Origin: Serratia sp. PL17
Lineage (GTDB): Bacteria; Pseudomonadota; Gammaproteobacteria; Enterobacterales; Enterobacteriaceae
Direction of reading: 5' to 3'
Length of the DNA: 64,000 nt
Assembly: GCF_017832355.1 (NCBI RefSeq)
Contig: NZ_JAFIBY010000001.1
Location: 744,001-808,000, forward strand
Made by a program: the position numbers and the translations under genes. Each line of letters starts with the position of its first letter. The stretch's first letter is position 1. Below are positions 16,446-27,000 of the stretch, piece after piece. Below the pieces are notes generated by a model, which was given only the letters and a program-made list of their open reading frames with translations, searched no databases and was not told where the DNA came from.

Positions 16446-16699
16446 GTTGTCCTCTATCCTTTTTTAATCATAGAGTTACTATTCGCGCCGATGGCAGGCA
16501 AGTAAAGCAACAATAGTGAATATCGAAAGTGAAAAAAATCAGATGATTGCCGCCGGACGGTAGCAATAGAGGGAGGATTATCCCGAAAGGTTGTCTGATT
16601 CTGCATCACTCAACGCGGAAAGTGCGCAATCAGGTTGAAAGCAGTAGAATTTGTCACTCATACTGCGTACAGCTTATTTTCCTCTACAAGGAACGCCAG

Positions 16700-17050
16700 A
16701 TGGCCGAAGAAACGATTTTCAGTAAAATTATCCGCCGCGAAATCCCCGCTGATGTGGTCTACCAGGACGAACTGGTCACCGCTTTCCGCGATATTTCACC
16801 TCAGGCTCCGACGCATATTCTGATTGTACCCAATGTATTGATCCCCACCATCAACGATGTCACCGTTGAACATGAGGCTGCGCTGGGTCGTATGATTACC
16901 GCCGCGGCGAAAATTGCAGAACAAGAGGGCATTGCCGATGACGGCTACCGCCTGATTGTTAACTGCAATCGCCATGCAGGCCAAGAGGTCTATCATATTC
17001 ATATGCATTTGGTCGGTGGCCGCTCGTTAGGGCCTTTGTTGTCTCGCTAA
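16700..17050 (+). CDS. hinT: HIT-family purine nucleoside phosphoramidase HinT
   Basis: 116 residues from the ATG at 16700 (AAGGAA upstream; the longer frame has no start context). Typical HinT start [23 protein letters not shown] and the histidine triad [12 protein letters not shown] at the C terminus. It hydrolyses adenosine 5'-phosphoramidates in the cytosol. It heads the conserved enterobacterial block hinT-ycfL-lpoB-thiK-nagZ-ycfP, with 12 bases to ycfL. Confidence 0.96.
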   Translation: MAEETIFSKIIRREIPADVVYQDELVTAFRDISPQAPTHILIVPNVLIPTINDVTVEHEAALGRMITAAAKIAEQEGIADDGYRLIVNCNRHAGQEVYHIHMHLVGGRSLGPLLSR

Positions 17051-17062
17051 TCGAGGAAAGTC

Positions 17063-17449
17063 ATGCGCTATAGCAAATCCCTGCGTCTGATGGCGCTGGC
17101 GTTGCCCGCTGTCATTTTGATGGGTTGTAGCAGCCCACGCGGCATCGCGGTTAACGATCGGCAGACGGTAGTCATGGATTCGCCGGTGCTTACCGCAGGT
17201 ATTCTGGCCGACAACCCGTCGATTTCGAATGCCTCCGGGCGCGTGATGGCCACGTCGGAGCTCAGCAACAGCCAACCTACGCCAGTGACGGTGCATTATC
17301 GCTTCTACTGGTATGACGATCAGGGGCTGGATATCCGGCCTTTTGAAGCGCAGCGCACCATCACTATTGCACCAAATTCAGACGCCACCATTTACTCACT
17401 CAACGGCAATCTCGATGCTAAACGCGTGCGTCTGTACCTATTCTTATAA
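17063..17449 (+). CDS. ycfL: YcfL lipoprotein
   Basis: 128 residues with a lipobox VILMGC (Cys at 22) after a short signal peptide. The mature domain contains the conserved VHYRFYWYDDQGLDI and ATIYSLNGN segments of the YcfL/DUF1425 family, a small beta-sandwich lipoprotein of unknown role. It sits between hinT and lpoB in the conserved operon; the Ser-Ser after the lipobox Cys allows outer-membrane sorting. Confidence 0.92.
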   Translation: MRYSKSLRLMALALPAVILMGCSSPRGIAVNDRQTVVMDSPVLTAGILADNPSISNASGRVMATSELSNSQPTPVTVHYRFYWYDDQGLDIRPFEAQRTITIAPNSDATIYSLNGNLDAKRVRLYLFL

Positions 17450-17473
17450 ACTCTTGGTTCAGTGGAGAGATAA

Positions 17474-18058
17474 ATGAAAAAGTATCTATTTGTGGCACTG
17501 GCCGCGTTGATGTTAACCGGCTGTCTGTCGCGCCCGCCGGAACCCGAACAACCTCAACCGCCGGTAACGGTTGAGCCGGTGACGCCGCCCGTTGTTGAGC
17601 CGCAACCCCCCGTCACAGAACCTGTGCCTCAACCGCCGAAAATTCAGCAGCTCGATTGGCTGAGCAGTGTGCAGCCGCTGGTAAATCAGATGCTGAAAGC
17701 CGACGGTGTCAACCCAGGTAGCGTGTTGCTGCTGGACAGCGTAAAGAACAATACCAACGGTGCATTACAGACCGCGAAAGCCACATCTGCTTTGCATAAA
17801 GCGTTGGCGTCGAATCAAACGTTCTCCATCGTGCCAGAAGCGCAGTTGGCGACCGCCAAACAGACGCTGGGCTTGTCGGCGGATGATAGCCTGGGCTCAC
17901 GCAGCAAGGCCATTGGCCTGGCGCGTATCGTCAGTGCGCAATATGTCCTGTATAGCGACGTCAGCGGTGATGTGAAGTCTCCGACTCTGGACATGCAACT
18001 GATGTTGGTACAAACCGGTGAAATCGTCTGGTCAGGTAATGGCGCAGTCACACACTGA
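17474..18058 (+). CDS. lpoB: Outer-membrane lipoprotein LpoB, activator of PBP1b
   Basis: 194 residues. The signal peptide ends in the lipobox LTGC (Cys at about 17), followed by a Pro-rich linker (PPEPEQPQPPVTVEPVTPPVVEP, residues about 20-58) long enough to cross the periplasm and a globular C-terminal domain (QQLDWLSSVQPLVNQML ... GSRSKAIGLARIVSAQYVLYSDV). LpoB activates the peptidoglycan synthase MrcB from the outer membrane. AGAGATAA precedes the ATG; the 3' end overlaps the start of thiK. Confidence 0.94.
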   Translation: MKKYLFVALAALMLTGCLSRPPEPEQPQPPVTVEPVTPPVVEPQPPVTEPVPQPPKIQQLDWLSSVQPLVNQMLKADGVNPGSVLLLDSVKNNTNGALQTAKATSALHKALASNQTFSIVPEAQLATAKQTLGLSADDSLGSRSKAIGLARIVSAQYVLYSDVSGDVKSPTLDMQLMLVQTGEIVWSGNGAVTH

Positions 18059-18914
18059 AGCCGCACTGCGGAAACTGATTGAAAGCGAGCTGCCGGCGGT
18101 GAAAACCGCCGGTTGTCGTTTTAGCCCAGTGCAGGGGCTGACGGGCGAAAGTTGGCGCATTGAAGGTGAAGGTGTACAGCTTCTGGCGCGTCAACAAAGC
18201 GCAGAGAAAAGTGCGCTTGGCGTGAGTCGCCGGCGTGAGGCACGTATGCTTCGCCGTAGTGGAAGAGGGATCGGTCCGCAGGTTTTAGTGCAAAACAATC
18301 AGTGGATTATCCTGCAATGGCTTGATGGTGACGTTGTCACAAGTGCCGCTTTCAGTCAGTTAAATGAGCGTGGAAACCTGGCGGAATTGATGGCAGATTT
18401 GCATCGTCAGCCGCTCAGTGGCTACACGCTGAATCTGCAGCGACAGTTTGCCCGTTATTGGCAACAGTTGGATCGCCGACGCTTAACGCCCGCTTGGTTG
18501 CGGCTGCATCAGCGCTTTCTTCATTGCTGCCCGCCGACACCCTTGAAATTGGCACCGTTGCATATGGATATTCATCCGGGCAATCTGATAACACAGGCCG
18601 CAGGCCTGCGATTGATTGACTGGGAATATGCCGCTGACGGAGACATCGCGCTGGACATCGCTGCGCTGTTCCGCGGTAACGCCTGGTCGTCAGCCAGCCA
18701 ACAGCGTTTTTTACAGCGTTATGCGCAAATCGGTTATCTCAATTTACGGGTGCTGAGCGCGCAGGTGCAACGCTGGCTGCCGTGGGTAGATTATCTGATG
18801 CTGTTATGGTTTGAAGTGCGCTGGCAACAGACCGGCGATCCTGAATTTTTGCGCTGGGGTACCGTGCTACACCGGCGTTTTTGTTTAACATCCCATGTTC
18901 TATACCTAGAATAA
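18039..18914 (+). CDS. thiK: Thiamine kinase ThiK
   Basis: 291 residues from ATG 18039 (an in-frame GTG at 18018 is an alternative). Aminoglycoside-phosphotransferase/choline-kinase fold: the catalytic loop LHMDIHPGNL (H-x-D-x4-N) and the metal-binding LIDWEYA are visible in the C-terminal half. ThiK phosphorylates salvaged thiamine to thiamine monophosphate. It starts 20 bases inside lpoB, so the two are translationally coupled, and it precedes nagZ as in E. coli. Confidence 0.9.
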   Translation: MAQSHTEAALRKLIESELPAVKTAGCRFSPVQGLTGESWRIEGEGVQLLARQQSAEKSALGVSRRREARMLRRSGRGIGPQVLVQNNQWIILQWLDGDVVTSAAFSQLNERGNLAELMADLHRQPLSGYTLNLQRQFARYWQQLDRRRLTPAWLRLHQRFLHCCPPTPLKLAPLHMDIHPGNLITQAAGLRLIDWEYAADGDIALDIAALFRGNAWSSASQQRFLQRYAQIGYLNLRVLSAQVQRWLPWVDYLMLLWFEVRWQQTGDPEFLRWGTVLHRRFCLTSHVLYLE

Positions 18915-19051
18915 TTGGCGTTGCGTTGAGGCGGCCGGTCTGTAACACCCCAGGAGCACAGATAACTCGGCGACGGGGGCGCACAGGCGCAGCCAACAAA
19001 GGTGCAGGTTCAAGTATGATAGGTATAAATGAATAATGAAGTGAGGTGGCC

Positions 19052-20083
19052 GTGGGCCCAGTAATGTTAGATGTCGCCAGCTATGAGCTGGATGCAGAAG
19101 AACGTGAGATCCTAAAACATCCGCTGGTGGGCGGTCTGATCTTGTTCACCCGTAATTTCCATGATGCCGAACAGCTGCGTGAATTGGTACGCCAAATCCG
19201 TGACGCTTCCCACGATCGACTGGTGGTGGCAGTGGATCAGGAAGGTGGGCGCGTTCAGCGTTTCCGCGAAGGTTTCACCCGGTTACCGGCGGCGCAGTCG
19301 TTCGCGGCACTAAACTCAGCCCATGAAGGTGGTCGGTTGGCGCAGGAGGCCGGCTGGCTGATGGCGGCGGAAATGATCGCGCAGGATATCGATATCAGCT
19401 TTGCGCCGGTGCTTGATATTGGCCATGTCAGTGCAGCGATTGGCGAACGTTCGTTCCACAGCGATCCGCAGCAGGCGCTGGTGATGGCCGAACGTTTCAT
19501 TTTGGGCATGCACAGCGCCGGAATGAAAACCACCGGTAAGCATTTCCCAGGTCATGGTGCGGTGAGTGCGGATTCGCACAAGGAAACCCCCCGCGATCCG
19601 CGCCCGTTGGCACAGGTCCGTGAACATGATATGTCGATCTTCCGGGAGTTGATTAACCGTCAACTGTTGGACGCCGTGATGCCGGCGCACGTCATCTATA
19701 CTGAAGCAGACCCGCGCCCAGCCAGCGGATCGCCTTACTGGCTAAAACAGATTTTGCGCCAGGAATTGGGCTTCGACGGTGTTATCTTCTCGGATGATTT
19801 GTCGATGGAAGGCGCGGCGATTATGGGCAGCTATGTCGAACGTGGTCAGGCAGCATTAGATGCTGGCTGCGACATGATCCTGGTATGCAATAACCGCGCA
19901 GGGGCGGTTAGCGTGCTGGATAACCTGTCCCCGGTCAAAGCAGAGAGAGTGAAGCGGTTATATCATCGCGGTCAGTTCACCCGTCAGGAGCTGCGCGATT
20001 CTGCGCGCTGGCAGCAGGCGCATAAAGAGCTGAATGCGCTCAGCGAACGCTGGGAGGAGCACAAACAGCGTAATGCGGGGTGA
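19052..20083 (+). CDS. nagZ: Beta-N-acetylhexosaminidase NagZ
   Basis: 343 residues from the GTG at 19052, matching the E. coli start GPVMLDV; GAGGT lies about five bases upstream, whereas a GTG six bases earlier would overlap that site. GH3 family: [18 protein letters not shown] carries the catalytic His and its Asp partner, and [10 protein letters not shown] carries the nucleophile Asp. It removes GlcNAc from 1,6-anhydro-muropeptides in the cytosol, making AmpR-signalling molecules in peptidoglycan recycling. A TGAGGGC/GCCCTCA hairpin (20114-20136) follows. Confidence 0.96.
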   Translation: MGPVMLDVASYELDAEEREILKHPLVGGLILFTRNFHDAEQLRELVRQIRDASHDRLVVAVDQEGGRVQRFREGFTRLPAAQSFAALNSAHEGGRLAQEAGWLMAAEMIAQDIDISFAPVLDIGHVSAAIGERSFHSDPQQALVMAERFILGMHSAGMKTTGKHFPGHGAVSADSHKETPRDPRPLAQVREHDMSIFRELINRQLLDAVMPAHVIYTEADPRPASGSPYWLKQILRQELGFDGVIFSDDLSMEGAAIMGSYVERGQAALDAGCDMILVCNNRAGAVSVLDNLSPVKAERVKRLYHRGQFTRQELRDSARWQQAHKELNALSERWEEHKQRNAG

Positions 20084-20155
20084 ACCCAGGGCGTCGTAAT
20101 ACGGCGTAAATGATGAGGGCTGCGGCGCGGCCCTCAGCTTGTTGCGAGGATCCAC

Positions 20156-20698
20156 ATGATTATCTATTTGCATGGTTTCGATTCCACCAGTCCCGGCAAT
20201 CATGAAAAGGTGTTACAGCTGCAGTTTATCGATCCGGACGTACGCTTTATTAGCTACAGCACCTTGCATCCACGCCATGACATGCAGCATCTATTGAAAG
20301 AAGTGGACAAGGCAGTTCAACAGGAAGGCGACAAACATCCGCTGATCTGCGGTGTCGGTTTGGGCGGATTTTGGGCCGAGCGCATTGGCTTTCTGTGTGG
20401 TATCCGCCAGGTGATCTTCAACCCCAATTTGTACCCTGAAGAGCATATGCAAGGCAAAATCGACCGGCCGGAAGAGTATCGCGATATTGCCACCAAGTGC
20501 GTGGACGATTTCCGGGAGAAAAACCGCGATCGCTGCCTGGCAGTGCTGTCTCGCCACGACGAAGTGCTCGACAGCCAGCGTAGTGCTCAATTGCTGCACA
20601 AGTATTATGAAATTATCTGGGATGAACAGCAGACCCACAAGTTCAAAAATATCTCGCCACATTTGCAACGTATCAAAGCATTCAAGACGCTGGCGTAA
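20156..20698 (+). CDS. ycfP: YcfP, UPF0227 esterase-like protein
   Basis: 180 residues, same size as E. coli YcfP. Alpha/beta-hydrolase-like start [42 protein letters not shown] and a [13 protein letters not shown] motif where the nucleophile elbow would be: Gly-x-Gly-x-Gly without Ser, so classical esterase activity is doubtful. GCGAGGA lies before the ATG. Conserved after nagZ in Enterobacterales; function unknown. Confidence 0.92.
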   Translation: MIIYLHGFDSTSPGNHEKVLQLQFIDPDVRFISYSTLHPRHDMQHLLKEVDKAVQQEGDKHPLICGVGLGGFWAERIGFLCGIRQVIFNPNLYPEEHMQGKIDRPEEYRDIATKCVDDFREKNRDRCLAVLSRHDEVLDSQRSAQLLHKYYEIIWDEQQTHKFKNISPHLQRIKAFKTLA

Positions 20699-20718
20699 CA
20701 GTTTCATAACGCCTGAAT

Positions 20719-20759
20719 ATGCCGCAATGATTGCTTTTTACCAGCAAAAATTGCGGCAT
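20719..20759 (+). terminator. Hairpin after ycfP
   Basis: ATGCCGCAAT (20719-20728) and ATTGCGGCAT (20750-20759) are exact complements, followed by CTCTTTGCC. It is a strong stem 20 bases after the ycfP stop, with only a weak T-run. Confidence 0.5.
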
Positions 20760-20881
20760 CTCTTTGCCAAAATACCGGTTTTTGCCCCATAGGCGACAAA
20801 ATTTAAAACTGTGACCCAGCGCTAACTATTTGAATCACAATCCTCAAAATCCCCCTTCGTCCAGCCTTTAACCAAAAAAGT

Positions 20882-20895
20882 TTGATGTACATCAA
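20882..20895. promoter_or_regulatory. FNR-type box upstream of ndh
   Basis: TTGATGTACATCAA matches the FNR consensus TTGAT-N4-ATCAA exactly, 135 bases before the ndh start. E. coli ndh is repressed by FNR under anaerobiosis, so the site fits. The rest of the 20699-21030 interval carries the ycfP hairpin and the AT-rich ndh promoter region. Confidence 0.75.
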
Positions 20896-21030
20896 TTTTG
20901 GTATGACCAAATAACCTCACATGCTATTCTGGCTTCAGATAGCAGGTTTATTTTAAGCGAACCCTATGTATTCTAAGGATATTATTTATTTACCCTTGGA
21001 TAACAATTGGTTCACATTTAGGGGGTTATT

Positions 21031-22335
21031 TTGACAACGCCAAAGAAAAAAATCGTCATTGTGGGCGGTGGTGCCGGTGGTCTGGAACTGGCGACCAGCC
21101 TGGGCCATAAACTCGGTCGTAAGCACAAAGCAGAAATCACGCTGGTGGATCGTAACCACAGCCATCTGTGGAAGCCTTTACTGCATGAAGTCGCCACCGG
21201 TTCCCTTGATGACGGCGTCGATGCGCTGAGCTACCTGGCGCACGCACGTAATCATGCTTTCAGCTTCCAACTGGGTTCGCTGACCAATATTAACCGTGAG
21301 ACGAAAACGATCCACCTGGCGCAAATCTGCGATGAACAGGGCGGTGAATTGGTGCCGGAACGCGAGTTGTCTTACGACATCCTGGTCATGGCGCTGGGCA
21401 GTACCTCGAACGATTTCGGCACGGCTGGCGTAAAAGATCACTGTATCTTCCTGGATAACCCTCACCAGGCGCGACGCTTCCACAACGAGATGCTTAACCT
21501 GTTCCTTAAGTTCTCGGCGCAGCCGGGGCAAAAAGAGCGGGTAAACATCGCTATCGTCGGTGGCGGTGCCACCGGTGTTGAGCTGTCAGCCGAACTGCAT
21601 AATGCGGTGAAGCAATTGCACAGCTATGGTTTTGAAGGCCTGGACAACAGCGCGCTTAACGTGACCTTGGTCGAGGCGGGGGAACGTATTCTGCCTGCAT
21701 TGCCGCCACGTATTTCTGCTGCGGCGCATCAGGAATTGAACAAGCTGGGTGTACGCGTACTGACCAACACCATGGTCACCAGCGCGGACGCCAAGGGTCT
21801 GAACACCAAAGGTGGCGAATTCATCGACGCCGATCTGATGGTGTGGGCTGCCGGTATCAAGGCGCCAGACTTTATGAAAGACATCGCCGGGTTGGAAACC
21901 AACCGTATTAACCAGCTGGTGGTAGTGCCAACGCTGCAGACCACGCGTGATCCGAACATTTTCGCCATCGGTGACTGTGCTTCCTGCCCGAAAGAGGGCG
22001 GCGGTTTCGTCCCGCCACGTGCGCAATCGGCACATCAGATGGCATCACGTTGCTTTACCAACATTCTGGCGCTGATGAATGGCCAGACGCTGAAGCCGTA
22101 CGTGTACAAAGACCACGGATCCTTAGTGTCTCTGTCCCGCTTCAGTACCGTTGGCAGCCTGATGGGCAACCTGATGCGTGGTTCAATGATGGTGGAAGGC
22201 CGCATCGCGCGTTTCGTCTACATCTCACTGTACCGTATGCACCAGGTCGCTTTGCACGGCTACATCAAAACCGGTCTGATGATGCTGGTCGGTGGTATTA
22301 ACCGGGTGATCCGCCCGCGTTTGAAAATGCACTAA
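21031..22335 (+). CDS. ndh: NADH:quinone oxidoreductase II (NDH-2)
   Basis: 434 residues starting at a TTG (TTGACAACGCCA), the same unusual start used by E. coli ndh; GGGGG lies upstream. Two Rossmann glycine motifs, VGGGAGGLE near the N terminus (FAD) and VGGGATGVE near residue 175 (NADH), are present, with the quinone-side membrane-associated C terminus ([24 protein letters not shown]). It is the single-subunit, non-proton-pumping entry of electrons into the aerobic chain. It is followed by a strong terminator. Confidence 0.96.
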   Translation: MTTPKKKIVIVGGGAGGLELATSLGHKLGRKHKAEITLVDRNHSHLWKPLLHEVATGSLDDGVDALSYLAHARNHAFSFQLGSLTNINRETKTIHLAQICDEQGGELVPERELSYDILVMALGSTSNDFGTAGVKDHCIFLDNPHQARRFHNEMLNLFLKFSAQPGQKERVNIAIVGGGATGVELSAELHNAVKQLHSYGFEGLDNSALNVTLVEAGERILPALPPRISAAAHQELNKLGVRVLTNTMVTSADAKGLNTKGGEFIDADLMVWAAGIKAPDFMKDIAGLETNRINQLVVVPTLQTTRDPNIFAIGDCASCPKEGGGFVPPRAQSAHQMASRCFTNILALMNGQTLKPYVYKDHGSLVSLSRFSTVGSLMGNLMRGSMMVEGRIARFVYISLYRMHQVALHGYIKTGLMMLVGGINRVIRPRLKMH

Positions 22336-22357
22336 CAGCTTTCGTTATCGACTCTCA

Positions 22358-22388
22358 CCCACGCCGGTTCGCCCGCGTGGGTTTTTTT
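22358..22388 (+). terminator. Terminator after ndh
   Basis: CCCACGC (22358-22364) pairs with GCGTGGG (22375-22381) and is followed by seven T. The following stretch up to 22698 holds only the ycfJ upstream region; no gene is seen there. Confidence 0.88.
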
Positions 22389-22698
22389 ATGGTCTCTTTC
22401 CGCGAAATAGGGCCGTTATGGACTGATTGTTCAGAACAATGTCCTGCATCAATAGGTAAAATTCTTAAGAATCCTCCTAAACACCGGGGGTAACCGTGAT
22501 TTCCGGCATTTTTGGTCATATTGTCTTATTGCGAGGGTCTGGAACATTGTGCAGACTTTATCTCGTTTACAGACGGCGCGTCGCGCACGCCGTAAACCGG
22601 AATACCACGTGCCGCCAATGCGCAAAATAATAAGCGCGGTGCAATGTCGGTAAAGTCCCCGGTACAAATGCGTGGTAACACTTTCAGGAGGATTTCCT

Positions 22699-23235
22699 GT
22701 GAACAAGTCAATGTTAGCTGGTGTGGGTATTGGTATCGCTGCGGCTCTGGGTATTGCTGCGGTAGCCAGTCTTGATGTTTTCTCTTCCGGTCCGCAATAC
22801 GCGCAAGTCATTGCAGCAACGCCGATCAAAGAAACCATCAAAACTCCGCGTCAGGAATGCCGTAATGTGACCGTGACTCACCGTGCGCCAGTGCAGGATG
22901 AAAACCGCCTTGCCGGTTCCGTGTTGGGTGCGGTAGCGGGTGGCGTAATTGGTCATCAGTTCGGTGGTGGTCGTGGACGTGATGTTGCGACGGTCGTCGG
23001 CGCGCTGGGCGGCGGCTACGCCGGTAATCAGGTACAGGGGGCGATGCAAAATAACGACACCACCACCAGTACGCAACAGCGTTGCAAAACGGTCTACGAC
23101 AAATCACAGAAAATGCTGGGTTACGATGTGACCTACAAGATCGGTACTCAGCAGGGCAAGATCCGTATGGATCACGATCCGGGCACCCAGATTCCGCTGG
23201 ATAAAAGCGGCCAGCTGGTGCTGAATAAAGCCTGA
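22699..23235 (+). CDS. ycfJ: YcfJ, glycine-zipper membrane protein
   Basis: 178 residues from a GTG at 22699 with CAGGAGG upstream. An N-terminal hydrophobic segment (MLAGVGIGIAAALGIAAVASL) is followed by a glycine-zipper (LAGSVLGAVAGGVIGHQFGGGRGRDVATVVGALGGGYAGNQVQ) of the 17-kDa surface-antigen type, and a C-terminal beta region with GYDVTYKIGTQQGKI. Envelope protein; YcfJ has been linked to biofilm and envelope homeostasis in E. coli. Adjacent to ndh as in other Enterobacterales. Confidence 0.9.
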   Translation: MNKSMLAGVGIGIAAALGIAAVASLDVFSSGPQYAQVIAATPIKETIKTPRQECRNVTVTHRAPVQDENRLAGSVLGAVAGGVIGHQFGGGRGRDVATVVGALGGGYAGNQVQGAMQNNDTTTSTQQRCKTVYDKSQKMLGYDVTYKIGTQQGKIRMDHDPGTQIPLDKSGQLVLNKA

Positions 23236-23526
23236 TCACAGTTTACGAATTAAGCCCGCGTGCAGTGTTAGTTCTGATCGTTTAACGCAGTTAAGCGAGC
23301 GGCATTAATATTGACGCGGGTTTCTGCTATTTATTGCCCGCCGTTTTGCCATCAGGCCAATGCCGACGCTATTCTCAGCACTAATGTATCCGTGCGATTT
23401 ATCCGGGCATACCTTCAATAGTGCAACAGTGTTTGTTATATTATTGTGCAGTTGAGTGGGTGTGGTGGCGTCATCTCACACTGACCCAGTCCAAGCATTT
23501 AGTCTCCCGGAGACAGAGATAAAAAC

Positions 23527-24012
23527 ATGTTAGATTTTCGCTTTCCGACTGCAATGCAAATGGTACTTAGCGTGGCCGTGGCTGAGAAGCTGGGCGTGCG
23601 TGCGACCAGCGCGGTGCTTGCCGCCAGTCTGGAAGCCAACCCCAGCTTTATCCGCAAGCTGATGGTGCCCTTGACCAAAAATGGCATCATTGTTTCGACC
23701 CTGGGGCGTAACGGCTCGATTCACTTGGGCCGCCCGGAGGAGCAGATCACCCTGCGGGATATCTATCTGTCAGTTATCGATGATAAACGCATCTGGGCCG
23801 CCCGACCGGAAGGGCCGGCGCGTTGCCTGGTCAGTGCCAACGCCTGCTGGTATTTCAAGTCGGTGGTGAACGAGGCGGAAGAGGCATCGCTGGACGTACT
23901 GGCACGCCACACGGTGGCAGATGCCTTGGCCGAGCTGGAGCGGGGCGATAAGCGAGCCTGCGCGGCCTATGCAATAGAAGACCTGAAAGACGCAGAGACA
24001 GCGGAAAAATAG
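23527..24012 (+). CDS. oqxR: Rrf2-family regulator, OqxR-like
   Basis: 161 residues. The Rrf2 winged helix (AEKLGVRATSAVLAASLEANPSFIRKLMVPLTKNGIIVSTLGRNGSIHLGRPEEQITLRDIYLSVI in order) is clear. Only scattered Cys remain (RCLVSANACWYF ... RACAAY), not a typical Fe-S triad, so a cluster-free repressor is likely. In Klebsiella an Rrf2 protein, OqxR, next to oqxAB represses the pump; here the gene converges with oqxB across a shared terminator. The name rests on family plus position. Confidence 0.78.
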   Translation: MLDFRFPTAMQMVLSVAVAEKLGVRATSAVLAASLEANPSFIRKLMVPLTKNGIIVSTLGRNGSIHLGRPEEQITLRDIYLSVIDDKRIWAARPEGPARCLVSANACWYFKSVVNEAEEASLDVLARHTVADALAELERGDKRACAAYAIEDLKDAETAEK

Positions 24013-24044
24013 TCTGAGGTATACGCGGTATAAAAGAATAAGAC

Positions 24045-24079
24045 AAAAAAAGCCCGGTTTTTTAAACCGGGCTTTTTTT
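24045..24079. terminator. Bidirectional terminator between oqxR and oqxB
   Basis: AGCCCGGTTT (24051-24060) and AAACCGGGCT (24064-24073) with a three-base loop, flanked by seven A on one side and seven T on the other, so it can end transcription from both directions. Confidence 0.92.
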
Positions 24080-24097
24080 ATGGTAGTGGCTGGCGAA

Positions 24098-27000
24098 TTA
24101 GCCTGCCGCTTGTTGCCGCGTTTTACGCGTCACCATACGGCGCAACGTAACGTAGAACACCGGGGTCAGGAACAGCCCGAACAACGTGACGCCCAGCATG
24201 CCGGAAAACACCGTGATACCGGTGACGCCACGGACTTCAGCACCGGCTCCGTGTCCCATGATCAGCGGGATAGTCCCGGCGATAAAGGCGATGGAGGTCA
24301 TGACGATCGGCCGCAGTCGCAGGCGGCAGGCTTCCAGCGCCGCCTCCATAATGCTTTTGCCTTGCAGCTCCAGCTCGCGGGCGAACTCGACGATCAAAAT
24401 GGCGTTTTTACAGGCCAGCCCCATCAACACGACTAACCCCACCTGGACGAATACGTTATTGTCGCCGCCGGTAAGCCAGACGCCGAACAGCGCCGACAGC
24501 ATGGTCATGGGGACGATCAAGATCACCGCCAATGGCAACGTCCAGCTTTCATACAGCGCCGCCAGCGCCAGGAATGCCAACAGCACGGCCACCGGGAAGA
24601 CAATGATCGCCGAATTACCCTGAGTAGACTGCTGATAGCTCAGATCGGTCCACTGAATATTCATGCCGTTCGGCAGGAGTTTGTTAGCCATCACGGTTAA
24701 TTCACTCATCGCCTGTGAAGAAGACAGCACGCGCGGATCGGCGTCACCAATCAGATCTGCCGCCGGGAAGCCGTTGTAACGGATCACCGGATCAGGGCCG
24801 TAAGTGGTGCTGATGCTGACCATACTGCCGATGGGCACCATTTCGCCCTTGTCGTTACGGGTGCGGAGGTTGGCAATGTCTTCCACGCTGTCGCGGAACT
24901 GACCGTCAGCCTGCGCCATAACTTTCCAGGTACGGCCGTAACGGTTGAAGTCATTGATATAAGACGAGCCGAGATAGGTTTGCAGTGTGCTGAACAAGGC
25001 GTTGAGTGGAACCCCTTGGGCTTTGGCTTTATCACGGTCAATTTTCGCATCCAGCTGTGGAACGTTGGCCTGATAAGACGAGATCGGGAACCCCATGCCC
25101 GGTGTTTGCATGATCGCGCCTGACATCGTATTAACCGCGGTTTGCAAAGCCCCATACCCCAGACCGGCACGGTCCTGAATATACAGCGAGTAACCCGAAC
25201 CCTGACCAATACCGAGGATCGGCGGCGGCATAATGGAGAACGCAAACCCTTCCTGGACCTGCGAGATCTTGGCGTTAATCTCGGCATTAATCTGCGCAGC
25301 ACTCCGCGTTCGGGTGCTTAATGACTCCAGTGCAAAGAATACGGTGCCGGTGTTAGGCGTATTGGTAAACTGCAACGCATTGAGCCCTGGGAATGACACC
25401 GCGTCCGTTACTCCGTCAACACTGAGGCCAATGGCGCTCATTTTGCGAATCACGGCATCAGTACGTTCCAGTGACGCTCCCTCCGGCATTTTCACCCCGC
25501 CAATCAGATAAAGCTTATCCTGAGTCGGAATAAAGCCGCCGGGCACAGTTTTAAACATGACCCCAGCAGCACACAACAACAGCACATACACCACAAATAC
25601 CGCGCCACGTTTGCCCAGCGCACGTGAAACGCCACGTTGATACCGCTGTGAACTATTGGCAAAGAAGCGGTTAAAAGGACGGAACAGCCAACCAAACAGC
25701 CGATCAATCAGGCGCGACGGCATGTCTTTCGGCGCGCCGTGCGGCTTCAGCAGCAGCGCTGCCAAAGCCGGCGACAAGGTCAGCGAGTTGATCGCCGAGA
25801 TCACGGTTGAAATGGCGATAGTGACAGCGAACTGTTTATAGAACTGCCCGGTGACGCCAGACAGGAATGCCATCGGCACGAATACGGCGCACAGAACGAC
25901 GGCAATCGCAATAATCGGGCCGGATACTTCACGCATTGCCTGATGCGCTGCTGCAAGCGGCGATAAGCCTTCTTCGATATTACGCTCGACGTTTTCCACG
26001 ACCACGATGGCGTCATCGACCACGATGCCGATAGCCAGGACCAGCCCGAACAGGCTCAGGGTGTTGAGCGAGAAGCCCAACAGATAAAGCGCGGCGAAGG
26101 TACCGACGATAGAAATGGGTACCGCCAGCAGTGGAATAATGGATGCTCGCCAGGTTTGCAGGAAGAGAATCACCACCAGCACCACCAGCAACACCGCTTC
26201 GAGCAGGGTATCTATCACTGAGCTTATTGAATCACGCACGAACACGGTGGGGTCATACGGTGATTGCCAGCTCATCCCTTCAGGGAAACGGGTCGACAGT
26301 TCGGCCATTTTGGCTCGCACCGCATTGGACAATTCGATAGCATTAGCTCCCGGTGCCTGGAAGATGCCGATCCCGACTGCGTCTTTATTATTCAACTGAG
26401 CACGTAGCGCGTAGCTGCCTGAACCCATCTCAATGCGCGCCACGTCGCGCAGACGAACCACTTCGCCGTTATCGCCGTTCTTGAGGATAATATTGCCGAA
26501 CTCTTCTTCGGTCTGCAGGCGGCCTTGCGCATTAATCGAGAGCAAATAGTCGCTGCGAGTCGGCATAGGTTCTGCACCCAGTTGACCCGCGGAAACCTGC
26601 ACGTTTTGCTCTTGCATGGCGGTGACCACGTCAGACGCTGTCAGCCCGCGTGAAGCGACTTTGTTTGGATCCAACCAGATGCGCATGGCGTATTCACCCG
26701 CGCCGAAAATCTGCACCTGCCCGATCCCCGGTAAACGGGCCAGTTCATCCTTGACCTTCAACGTGGCGTAGTTGCGCAGGTAGAGCGAATCGTATTTGCC
26801 GGAAGGGGAGACCAGATGCACCACGAGCGTCAGAGCCGGTGACTGTTTCTGGGTGGTTACCCCTTGGCGACGCACGTCTTCCGGCAAGCGCGCTTCGGCC
26901 TGCGCCACACGGTTTTGTACCTGTACCTGTGCCTGGTCCGGATCGGTTCCTGGGCGGAATGTCACGGTGGTGACCAGAACGCCGTCTGACCCTGCCACTG